A DNA stretch of 64,000 nt from Betaproteobacteria bacterium (GTDB lineage Bacteria; Pseudomonadota; Gammaproteobacteria; Burkholderiales; Usitatibacteraceae). Position 1 is the stretch's first letter; each line of letters starts with the position of its first letter. Location of the stretch: positions 177,599 to 241,598 of the forward strand of contig JADJMI010000004.1 of assembly GCA_016709665.1 (NCBI GenBank). Direction: 5' to 3'. Of this stretch, positions 56,790 through 64,000 are shown in pieces. Both the position numbers and the translations under genes were made by a program. The notes under the pieces were generated by a model. The model saw only the letters and a list, made by a program, of their open reading frames with translations. It was not told where the DNA came from and searched no databases.

Positions 56790-56926
56790 ACGCGGATAAG
56801 GCTTGTGCCTGTTCATGAGGCCTCAATCCGTGCGTGCGGTTTTACGGTGCTGGCGAGAATCGCGGCTTCGACTCCATCACGAATCATCTGTGTTCATCCG
56901 TGTTCATCTGCGGTTCCAAAGCCTTT
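56757..56926. repeat. Palindromic repeat family 2, copy 2
   Basis: Arms AAAGGCTTTGGAACC plus GCAGATGAAC units at 56757-56797 and the inverted version at about 56886-56926. They match perfectly for the outer 26 bases, after which the inner units differ (GCAGATGAAC against ACGGATGAAC). An 88-base loop unrelated to copy 1 separates them. The left arm encodes the symporter's last residues and stop. Confidence 0.88.
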
Positions 56927-56965
56927 CGCCCGCGCCAGCCACGACTTGATTGGGATAATGCCGCC

Positions 56966-57960
56966 ATGAACGCCCCGACCCCGCCCGACTCGCGTTCCAG
57001 TCCCTCACCTTCACCGGCGCGAAGGCCGGGCCCAAGCTCATCGTCACCGGCGCCGTGCACGGCAACGAGACCTGCGGCACGCTGGGCATCCGCCGCGTCC
57101 TGGCGGACATCGACGCGGGTCGCCTCGCCATCCTGGCCGGCACCGTGACCTTCGTCCCCGTCACCAATCCGCTCGCGTACGCGAAGAAGGACCGCTCCGG
57201 GGACCGCAACCTCAACCGCAACCTCGCGCCCACCGCGAACCCGGTCGATTTCGAGGACCGCGTGGCCAACTGGCTCTGCCCGCTGCTCGCGCAGCACGAG
57301 ATCCTGCTCGACCTGCATTCGACCCGCGCGAAGAACCCGGCCTTCGCGATGCTGGGCCCCTTCGACAACGCGGGAACGCTCCAGCCTTTCGGCCAGGCGA
57401 AGCGGGAGCGCGCCCTCGCCCTCGCGCTCGGCGTATCCCGCTTCGTGGACGGCTGGCTCGAGACCTATGCCAAGGGCGTCGAGCGGCGCAACGCGCGCGT
57501 GGGCACGGCCTCGACGCGGGCGCAGGCGCTCAACACCGATCCGAAGTACGGTGTCGGGACGACCGAGTACATGCGTTCCATCGGCGGCTGCTCCATCACG
57601 CTCGAGTGCGGACAGCACGAGGATCCGGCCTCGCCCGACGTCGCTTATGCCGCCATCCACCGCGCCCTGGCGCACCTGGGGCTCGCCGACGGGCCCGTGC
57701 CCGCGCCGGTGTCCGGTGCGGAGTACCTGAGCCTCGTGGACGTCATCGACCGCCTGGATGCGAACGACGCCTTCGCGCGCGAATGGTCGAGCTTCAACCG
57801 GCTGGCGCAGGGCGATCTCAGCGCCACGCGCGCGGACGGCACGAGGCTCCTCGCGCCGGAGGATGGCTTCATCGTCTTCCCGGACCACAAGGCGCTGCCG
57901 GGCAACGAGTGGTTCTACCTCGCGCGGCCCCGCCTAGAGGCCGAACTCCTGCCGCGTTAG
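56966..57960 (+). CDS. Succinylglutamate desuccinylase/aspartoacylase (AstE/AspA) family, N-terminal frameshift
   Basis: M14-like zinc deacylase. ATG 56966 starts MNAPTPPDSR, then one base is missing near 56990; with it the sequence reads FQSLTFTGAKAGPKLIVTGAVHGNETCG, joining the intact frame that runs to 57960. Zinc and substrate motifs are VHGNE, RNLNRNL and DLHSTRAKNPAF, with a glutamate in SITLECGQHEDP. Length about 331 after repair. It could remove an acyl group from an N-acyl amino acid; no arginine-catabolic (ast) genes are nearby. The 3' end overlaps the convergent gene by 27 bases. Confidence 0.82.
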
Positions 57961-58728
57961 CGCATCCGATTCGTTGGCGGGCGCGAAAAGCGCGCCTTCG
58001 GGCACCAGCGCGGCCAGCAGGTGCCGAGCGCATCCGGCGCGCTCGCCCAGCCGCACGGCCAGCGCATCGGGCACCATCGGCCCTCGAGCCAGCAGGCGCT
58101 CGAGCGCCGGCGCCGCGGCGTTCGCATAGGCCCGGTCGAGTTGCGCCCACGCCTCGTCGGCGGCGGACTCCGTTGCTCGCGCGGCGGCCTGTGAAGCCTC
58201 GGCGGCGATGAGGCGCCCCAGCGCGAAGGCGATCACCGTGATCCACGCGGGATCGTGCGCGTCCTCGAGAAGCCTCGCGTGCAACGCCGCGAGCCCCTCC
58301 ACGCCCGCCCGACGTTCCTCGCGGCCCAGCGGGATGCCGGCCCGCCGCGCATGGGGCTGGAAGCGCCTGAGCGCCGCCTGCCCGACCGTGACGGCATCGT
58401 CGACCAGCGACACGATGGGGCCCCGCTGGAGGAGCCTCGCCAGCGAGCCGGCCCAGGTGCGAGCCGACGGAAACGTGCTCGACTCGGCCTCGGACTGCCG
58501 GCGGTAGGACATGAAGTCGCCGGCGATGCGCGGGTCGAACAGGGCTTCGGCCGCGACCTCGAGCGCGGCCCGGGCCGCAGTCGGGTGATAGCAGGCCTCC
58601 TGCGGCCTCACGGTGGGCGTGGTGGGCGTGGGGACGGGCCGGCGGGGGGGTGCCGAGGCAAGGGCGGGCGAAAGCAAGGGCGTCGATTCGAGAAGCGGAC
58701 GATCCGATGCTATTCCCGGCACGCGCAC
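57934..58728 (-). CDS. Hypothetical helical protein
   Basis: 264 residues from a GTG near 58728 (MRVPGIASD). A Pro/Thr-rich N-terminus (PPRRPVPTPTTPTVRPQ) is followed by mainly Ala/Leu/Arg-rich helices (ALEVAAEALFDPRIAGDFMSY, ALRRFQPHARRAGIPL, ALAALHARLLED). No signal peptide or cofactor motif. Codon pattern is consistent with coding and the alternative frame at 57869-58744 has an Arg-rich shadow composition. I do not recognise the family. Confidence 0.55.
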   Translation of the reverse strand: MRVPGIASDRPLLESTPLLSPALASAPPRRPVPTPTTPTVRPQEACYHPTAARAALEVAAEALFDPRIAGDFMSYRRQSEAESSTFPSARTWAGSLARLLQRGPIVSLVDDAVTVGQAALRRFQPHARRAGIPLGREERRAGVEGLAALHARLLEDAHDPAWITVIAFALGRLIAAEASQAAARATESAADEAWAQLDRAYANAAAPALERLLARGPMVPDALAVRLGERAGCARHLLAALVPEGALFAPANESDALTRQEFGL

Positions 58729-58762
58729 GCGCCTTGTCCGGCATCAGGGGTCGTGGCGATGG

Positions 58763-59563
58763 CTAGCGTGCGGCGCGAAGCCCATCGGAGATTTCTCCCG
58801 CCGCGCTTCGCAACGCCGGCAGGAACGCTTTCGCGATCCCCGTCCGGGAGTGCCGGGCGAGGTTCGTGCTCACGTTCACCGCGGCGACGACCCGCCCCTG
58901 CGCGTCGTGAACGGGGGCGGCGATGCCGCATACGCCCAGTTCCAGTTCCTCGCTCACCACGGCGTAGCCGCGCGCGCGGATTTCCCCGAGTTCCCTCATC
59001 AGGACCGGCACCGAGCGCCGGGTGAACCGCGTCCAGGCCGCGAGCGGCTTCGCCTCGAGGCGCTCGCGCGCCTGCGCCGGATCCAGACCGGCGAGCAGCA
59101 CGCGTCCCATCGACGTGGCGAACGCCGGCAACCGCCCGCCCAGGCCGATGCCGCGCGCGAGCGGGCTGCGCCGCTCCGCCCGGGCCACGAAGACGATCTC
59201 GCCCCCTTCGAGGATGGACAGGGCCGCCACTTCGTCCAGCGAATCCGCCAGGCGGTCGAGCACGGGCTGCGCGGCTTCGCGAAGCGACAGGGAGGAAAGG
59301 TAGGCCTGCCCGAGTACGAGCACCTTCGGCGTGAGCCGGAAGGAGCCGCCGTCCTGGCGCGCATAGCCGAGGGCGAGAAGCGTATGCAGCAAACGCCGCG
59401 CGCCGGCGCGCGTCATCCCGGCGCGCGCGGCCGCCTCGCTGATCGTGAGCGCGGGCGCATCGCGGCCGAAAGCGCGCAGCAGGTCGAGGCCGCGCGCGAA
59501 TGCCTCGACGAAGGTGTCGCTGCTCGCGGGACGGGCGCCCGCATCCGGGGGGTGCTTTGACAA
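58763..59563 (-). CDS. IclR-family transcriptional regulator
   Basis: 266 residues from TTG 59563. An N-terminal winged helix (about 20-80: FARGLDLLRAFGRDAPALTISEAAARAGMTRAGARRLLHTL) and a C-terminal effector domain (about 95-260: PVLDRLADSLDEVAALSILEGGEIVFVAR, LPAFATSMGRVLLAG, GVCGIAAPVHDAQGRVVAAVNVST). The subgroup resembles PcaR/PobR regulators of aromatic or organic-acid catabolism. Divergent from a Bug receptor gene with 80 bases between them, it probably controls that operon. Confidence 0.92.
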   Translation of the reverse strand: MSKHPPDAGARPASSDTFVEAFARGLDLLRAFGRDAPALTISEAAARAGMTRAGARRLLHTLLALGYARQDGGSFRLTPKVLVLGQAYLSSLSLREAAQPVLDRLADSLDEVAALSILEGGEIVFVARAERRSPLARGIGLGGRLPAFATSMGRVLLAGLDPAQARERLEAKPLAAWTRFTRRSVPVLMRELGEIRARGYAVVSEELELGVCGIAAPVHDAQGRVVAAVNVSTNLARHSRTGIAKAFLPALRSAAGEISDGLRAAR

Positions 59564-59605
59564 GGCGGTCGGGGCTCGCTACGGTATGTTCTCTATTAGA
59601 CCAGA

Positions 59606-59622
59606 TGTTCGAATAGCGAACA
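59606..59622. promoter_or_regulatory. Probable IclR operator
   Basis: TGTTCG-AATAG-CGAACA, a perfect 6-5-6 palindrome in the gap between the divergent IclR and Bug genes. A half-similar TGTTCTCTATTAGA lies 18 bases to the left. Position and symmetry fit a site for the adjacent IclR protein. Confidence 0.55.
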
Positions 59623-59643
59623 ATCGACTCCCGGAGGAGCCCC

Positions 59644-60615
59644 ATGTCCCGCCTTGCCCTCGCCCTTGCGGCGCTCAGCTGCCTCGCCCTGCCCGCGTCC
59701 GCGTCCGCGCAGGGCGACTTCCCGACCAAGCCGATCCGCTTCGTCGTGCCCGCCGCCGCCGGCGGCCCGACCGACCTCACCGCGCGCCTCATCGCGCAGG
59801 AGATGCAGAAGGCGCTCGGCCAGCCCGTCGTGGTGGAACCCAAGCCGGGCGCGGGAGGCAACGTCGGTGCCGACGCCGTCGCGAAAAGCGCGCCGGACGG
59901 CTACACGATCCTCATGGCCACGATCGGCACCCACGCGATCAACCAGACGCTCTACAAGTCGCTGCCCTTCGACCCCGTGAAGGACTTCACGCCCGTCACG
60001 CAGGTTGTCCAGTACCCCTTGATCTTCGTGGTGAACCCGTCGGTGCCGGCGAAGAACGTGAAGGAGTTCATCGACTACGCCAAGGCCTACCCCGGCAAGC
60101 TCAACCGCGCCTCGGGCGGCAGCGGCACCTCGATGCACCTGTCGGGCGAGCTCTTCCGCAGCATGGCCGGCCTCGACCTGCCGCACATTCCCTACAAGGG
60201 CAGCGCCCCGGCCCTGAACGACCTCATGGGCGGGCAGGTGCAGCTCATGTTCGACTCGATGATGACCGCCCTGCCCTTGGTGAAGGCCGGCAAGCTGCGC
60301 GCGCTCGGCACCACCGGCACCACGCGCTCGAGTGCCGCCCCCGACGTGCCCACCATCGCCGAGCAGGGCATGCCGCAGTACAGCGCCGCCGGCTGGATCG
60401 GGGTGGTCGCGCCGGCGAAGACGCCCCCGGAGATCGTCGCGAAGCTGCGCAACGCCGTCGTGACGGCTCTCAAGACGCCGCAGGTTGCCGAGCGCCTCAC
60501 CTCTCAGGCCGCGGAGATCGTCGGCAGCACGCCCGAGGAGTTCGGCGCTTTCATGAAGGCCGAGACCGCCAAGTGGGCCATCGCCGTGCGCGCCTCCGGC
60601 GCCACCGTGGAATGA
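59644..60615 (+). CDS. Bug/TctC-family periplasmic receptor
   Basis: 323 residues from ATG 59644 with GGAGGAG seven bases upstream. Signal peptide 1-22 (ending ASASAQ). Family landmarks are FPTKPIRFVVPAAAGGPTDLTARLIA, VVVEPKPGAGGNVGADAVAKSAPDGYTIL, and HIPYKGSAPALNDLMGGQV. These receptors serve tripartite tricarboxylate transporters, but no TctA/TctB genes are seen here; orphan Bug receptors are very common in Burkholderiales-like bacteria. Ligand probably a carboxylate; the M24 peptidase partner hints at an amino-acid derivative. Confidence 0.92.
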   Translation: MSRLALALAALSCLALPASASAQGDFPTKPIRFVVPAAAGGPTDLTARLIAQEMQKALGQPVVVEPKPGAGGNVGADAVAKSAPDGYTILMATIGTHAINQTLYKSLPFDPVKDFTPVTQVVQYPLIFVVNPSVPAKNVKEFIDYAKAYPGKLNRASGGSGTSMHLSGELFRSMAGLDLPHIPYKGSAPALNDLMGGQVQLMFDSMMTALPLVKAGKLRALGTTGTTRSSAAPDVPTIAEQGMPQYSAAGWIGVVAPAKTPPEIVAKLRNAVVTALKTPQVAERLTSQAAEIVGSTPEEFGAFMKAETAKWAIAVRASGATVE

Positions 60616-61778
60616 CCGCCTTGAACTTCCCGCCGATCGATTTTCCCGCACGCATCGCCGCCGTTGCCGCCCGCCTGCGCCGCGAAGGCGCCGACGCCTA
60701 CGTCGGCACGCGACAGGCCGCCCTCCACTACCTGCACGGCGCCTTCATGCCCTGGCGCGGCGCCGTCATCGTCACGGCCGATGGCGCCTGCGAAACCAGT
60801 CTACTGGGCGATGGATGCCTCCCGCGTGCGCGAGGAAGGCACCGTCGGCACCCTGACGGAATTCTGGTTCGACGGGATGACCGAGGCCATCCGCGAGACG
60901 CTCGCGCGCCTGGGCGCCGCCGACGGCCGGGTCGGCCTCGACCTGAGCCATCCGGGCGCGGCACAGATCGCGCCGGGCATGCTGACGGCGTCCGAGTACC
61001 TGGACCTGCAGTCGAAGCTGCCGGGGGCGAAGCTCGAGAACGGCACCCGCTGGATCGACGACGTGATGCTCATCAAGTCGCCCGCCGAGATCGCGCGCCT
61101 GAAGCAGGCCGCCCTCGTCTCGGACATCGGCTTCCGCGCGGGCCTCGCCGCGGTGCGTCCCGGCGTCACGGAGAACCACGTGGCCGGCGTGATCGAGCAG
61201 GCCATCCGCGACCACGGCAGCACCTGGGCCTGGGCGATCACCGGGGCACGGAAGTCGGGAGCGGACCACGGACCGGATTTCTCCGCGGGGTCACCCAGCA
61301 GGCCACCGACCGCCCACTCGGGCGCGACGAGTTCGTCATCCTCGACCTGCACCCGATGATCGACCTGTACCTGGCGGACACCTCGATCCCGGTCTTCCTG
61401 GGCAAGCCGAGCGCACGCCAGGCGGCCATGATCGACTGCTGGGAGGACGTGGCGGCCACGATGCTCGCCGGTCTCACGCCGGGCCGGCCGATCGCCGAAT
61501 GCGTGAAGGAGGGCATCGCCACCTTCGCCAAGCACGGCTTCTCCGACTTCAGCCTTCCGCTCTTCGGCCACGGCCTGGGCACCTGCGCACGCACGCGCCC
61601 CTTCCTCAACCTGCGAAGCGATGACGTGGTGCAGCCCGGCATGGTGGTCGCGCTCGGCACGCACCTCTACGTGCCCGACGCCGGCGGCATGCGACTGGAG
61701 TTTCCCGCGATGATCACGGAGCGCGGCGCCGAGCCGCTCGTCGAGACACCGCCCAAGGTCCACCGCGTGGCGGCCTGA
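60612..61778 (+). pseudogene. M24-family metallopeptidase (Xaa-Pro peptidase/creatinase-like), two compensating frameshifts
   Basis: ATG 60612 overlaps the Bug stop (ATGA). The reading leaves frame near 60797 (restoring PVYWAMDASRVREEG) and returns near 61243 (restoring TGGTEVGSGPRTGFLRG). The catalytic pita-bread half has metal ligands in ILDLHPMIDLYLADTS, FGHGLGTCARTRP and MRLEFPAMITERG. About 388 residues after repair. The two shifts cancel, so only the segment between them is misread, which makes small sequence errors a likely explanation. Substrate unknown. Confidence 0.8.
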
Positions 61779-61835
61779 GAAGCGACGGGGGCGCACCCCG
61801 CACGGGATGCGCCCCCCGGATGTCACGGCCCCGCG

Positions 61836-62634
61836 CTACTTCTTCGCGTTGAACTCCTGCACCGTCTCCCACGCGACCTGCTGCAGGTGTGCGGCGACAT
61901 CGGCCGGCAATCCGGCGGTGTAGGTATTGCCCACCGGCGACTTGCCCAGCAGGGAGGCATACACCGTGCAGGCCGAGAGGTAGGTGCCCGCGAGGCTCGG
62001 ATGGCGGAGGTCGGCCGTGTAGAGATCCAGTTGCGGCCGCTTCGCCATCGACTTGCCGAACGCGAGTCCGGCCGGCACGACCTGCGCGCCGTTGGCCTTG
62101 CCCGCCTTGGTGTACTGCTCGGCGAGCTGCTGCGTCATCTCCGGCTTGTCCTTGTAGGCCCACGACATGAAGAGCACCGGCTTCGCGCCGTAGGCGCGGA
62201 TCGCGTCCGAGTTCTTCTTCGCGTACTCGTGGAACACGGGGGCCCAACTGCGGATGAATCGGGCACTGGCTGCAGTCCATGAACATGACGGCGTCGAACT
62301 GGCGGCCCGGCGGGTTGAACTCGATCTGGTTGCCCGGCAGGAAGCTGTACTTGCCGATGCCGCCGTTCAGGTAGCTCTCCATGTCGTGCCAGTCGACACC
62401 CGAGCCGCTGATCGTGACGGAAACGCCACGGTGCTTCACCGACTTGTCGCCGCCGCTCACGAGCTGCGCCACGTGACCGTGCATGCTGTTGTTGTAGTAG
62501 AAGAAGCTGTTGCCGACCCACAGGAGCGCGCCGGGCGGGCCGTCCGGGGCCTTCGAAACGGGGGTGGACGCGCAGCCGGCGAGTGCGAGGGCGGCCAGGA
62601 GCGACGCGAGGCCGCGGGGCAGGTGCAGTTGCAT
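61836..62634 (-). pseudogene. SGNH-hydrolase-like lipoprotein, frameshifted
   Basis: ATG 62634. Lipobox ending LAGC (Cys about 21). Block I reads LLWVGNSFFYYNNSMHGHV and block III-like FDAVMFMDCSQCPIHP. The frame breaks near 62250, after which FHEYAKKNSDAIRAYGAKPVLFMSWAYKD continues to ADLRHPSLAGTYLSACTVYA, the D-x-x-H catalytic pair. It resembles secreted SGNH esterases of unknown substrate. It is convergent with the M24 gene, 57 bases apart. Confidence 0.7.
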
Positions 62635-62685
62635 GTTGTTGTCTCTCCCGAACCCGGCAAGGCGCCGGAACCCACAAGGATACTG

Positions 62686-63111
62686 CTACGCCATCTTCTT
62701 CGCGAGGAAGCGCATCAGCGGCCCCACGAGGGGCAGCTGCGCGTAGAGCTCGCCCGCGGCGTCCCAGTAGTCGCGGTGGTACGCGACCCGGCCCTGCGCG
62801 TCGAAGCGCAGCAGCGAAAGCCCGTGGATCTTCCGCTCGACCTCGGGCTTGAACTTGCGGATGCGGTAGAGCATGTCCCAGGTGAGCACGAGGCGGTCCC
62901 CCTCCTCGATCGTCTCCAGGATCACGAACCGGGGGTCGACCAACGGCTCATACATGTGCCGGAAGATCCCCTGGATGGCCGGAAGGCCCGTCACCTCGTT
63001 GAACGGGTCGCGGAAATACGCATCCAGCGCGTACACCTCGCCCATGCGCTCCACCGATGCCGGCGTGAGCGACTCGAAGTAGCCCTTCACCCGCGCGGCG
63101 CGCTCGCTCAC
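62686..63111 (-). CDS. NTF2/SnoaL-like protein
   Basis: 141 residues from GTG 63111, directly after the SDR stop. A cone-shaped NTF2 fold is suggested by the N-terminal helix (YFESLTPASVERM) and by YFRDPFNEVTGLPAIQGIFRHMYEPL, then the strands RLVLTWDMLYRI, IHGLSLLRFDAQGRVAYHRDYWD. Linked genes are an SDR and a DUF3833 protein. This trio is frequently found in the cyclopropane-fatty-acid operon of gammaproteobacteria and betaproteobacteria controlled by RpoE-ChrR; the rest would lie beyond the window. Confidence 0.75.
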   Translation of the reverse strand: MSERAARVKGYFESLTPASVERMGEVYALDAYFRDPFNEVTGLPAIQGIFRHMYEPLVDPRFVILETIEEGDRLVLTWDMLYRIRKFKPEVERKIHGLSLLRFDAQGRVAYHRDYWDAAGELYAQLPLVGPLMRFLAKKMA

Positions 63112-63890
63112 CTAGAGCCCCGTCGACTTGCGGATGGCGCTGAAGTACATCCCGTACGGGAGCAGGCGCAGGAGCTTGAGCTTGCGGCTGAAGGCCTTCG
63201 GGAAGTGGATCTCGAACTCGCCCGCCTCCAGGCCAACGATGGACCGCGCGGCCTCCTCCGGCGAGATGATGTTCGGCATCTCGAACTCGTTCTGCGCGGT
63301 GAGCGGCGTCTTCACGAACCCGGGATTGATGACCGACACGGCCACGCCCTTGGGCTGCAGGTCCAGGTACATCGTTTCCGCGAGGTTGATGAGCGCGGCC
63401 TTCGTGGGCCCGTAGATGAGGCTCTTCGGCAGGCCGCGGTAGCCCGCCACGCTCGAGACGAGCGAGATCGTCCCGGACTTCTGCCTGAGCATCCGCGGCA
63501 CCACGGCGGCGCACACGTTGAGGTAGCCCCGCGGGTTCACCTCGATCATCGTGCGCGCGACCGCCAGGTCGATCTCGGTGGCGCGCATGGGCTTGTACTC
63601 TCCCGCCATGGGCACGACGAGGTCGAGGCCGCCCCAGGCCGTGTCGATGGCCTGCGCGGCCGACTCGAGCGCCGCGGCATCGGTGATGTCGAGCGGCAGG
63701 ACGAGCGCGTTGCCCTCGCCGTGGCGCGCGCGGCCATTTGCTTCAGGGGATCCACGCGCCGGGCCGAAAGCGCCACCCGGGCCCCCTTGTTCGCGAGCAG
63801 GTCCGCCAGCGCGGCGCCGATGCCCGTGGAAGCGCCCACGATCCAGCAGCGCTTGCCGTTCCAGGCGGTAAAAGGGGGATTGAGGGGCAT
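63112..63890 (-). pseudogene. Short-chain dehydrogenase/reductase, frameshifted
   Basis: ATG 63890. NAD(P)-binding CWIVGASTGIGAALADLL (TGxxxGIG) and VALSARRVDPLKQM, then a frame break near 63735 with the intact second part LVVPMAGEYKPMRATEIDLA onward. The catalytic serine is in ISLVSSVAGYRG and YxxxK in YGPTKAA. The C-terminus KLLRLLPYGMYFSAIRKSTG is membrane-associating. Together with its neighbours it fits the fatty-acid modification operon type. About 259 residues after repair. Confidence 0.82.
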
Positions 63891-63898
63891 GGCTCGCC

Positions 63899-64000
63899 TC
63901 AGCGCTTCCGGAAGAAGATCGTCACTTCGCCGAACTTGATGCCGAACTTCGAGAAACCGGTCTTGTTGATCAGCGTCTTCTCGTCGACGAGCCACATCCA
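63899..64000 (-). CDS. C-terminal end of a DUF3833-like protein (gene starts beyond the window)
   Basis: The last 33 codons of a gene ending at 63899: MWLVDEKTLINKTGFSKFG followed by KFGEVTIFFRKR. The ending FG-VGEVT-FFRK is the characteristic C-terminus of DUF3833 lipoproteins, which neighbour SDR and NTF2-like genes in cfa operons. Short fragment, so moderate confidence. Nine bases separate it from the SDR start. Confidence 0.55.
   Translation of the reverse strand, partial: WMWLVDEKTLINKTGFSKFGIKFGEVTIFFRKR

Overview
The window is a gene-dense, GC-rich (roughly two thirds G+C by eye) stretch of a Gram-negative chromosome. A complete dcw cluster, lpxC and secA, a class A RNase P RNA, a Bug/TctC-type solute receptor, and small DciA and YraN proteins together point to a betaproteobacterium. 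I cannot place it to order or genus. There are no phage, insertion-sequence, CRISPR, tRNA or rRNA signatures.

Region 1 (1-23.7 kb, almost all minus strand): a GNAT acetyltransferase fragment, secA, an M23 endopeptidase, dciA (plus strand), a 61-residue membrane protein, lpxC, a terminator, then the division and cell-wall operon, which runs mraZ-rsmH-ftsL-ftsI-murE-murF-mraY-murD-ftsW-murG-murC-murB-ddl-ftsQ-ftsA-ftsZ in the direction of transcription. Most junctions are 1-11 base overlaps, so translational coupling is likely. A sigma70 promoter and MraZ-type TGGG boxes precede mraZ.

Region 2 (23.7-35.8 kb): a secreted histidine phosphatase behind an AT-rich promoter, a Lys/Ala-rich secreted protein, a ferritin-like protein, rnpB, a DUF3025 gene, pyrC, a pair of large palindromic repeats (28.49-29.09 kb), rsmI, an LpoA-like gene, yraN, a GmhA/DiaA-like SIS gene, a BON-domain lipoprotein, an SpmA/SpmB fusion, and an oligopeptide-type binding protein.

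Region 3 (35.9-54.4 kb): an amino-sugar and peptidoglycan salvage island. A GntR regulator with its own operator leads a tightly coupled plus-strand run: nagQ, nagA, nagB-II, murQ, an AmpG-like permease, nagX, a DigH-like glycosidase, a BadF-type amino-sugar kinase, an AmiD-like amidase and a class C beta-lactamase-like hydrolase. An LD-carboxypeptidase, a TonB-dependent receptor, a DacB-like carboxypeptidase, a D-Ala-D-Ala dipeptidase and a MurA paralogue follow. Together they could take up, dismantle and re-use muropeptides and GlcNAc.

Region 4 (54.4-64 kb): an agmatinase-like enzyme, an SSS symporter, an AstE/aspartoacylase-like enzyme, a helical protein of unknown function, an IclR regulator divergent from a Bug receptor and an M24 peptidase, an SGNH-like lipoprotein, and a minus-strand NTF2-SDR-DUF3833 group that continues past the window.

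Two unrelated palindromic repeat families occur, each in two copies, and in each family one copy supplies the stop codon of a neighbouring gene. From 30 kb onward about a dozen genes carry single-base frameshifts, whereas none was found in the first 30 kb. Sequence error is the more likely cause, but real decay cannot be excluded.
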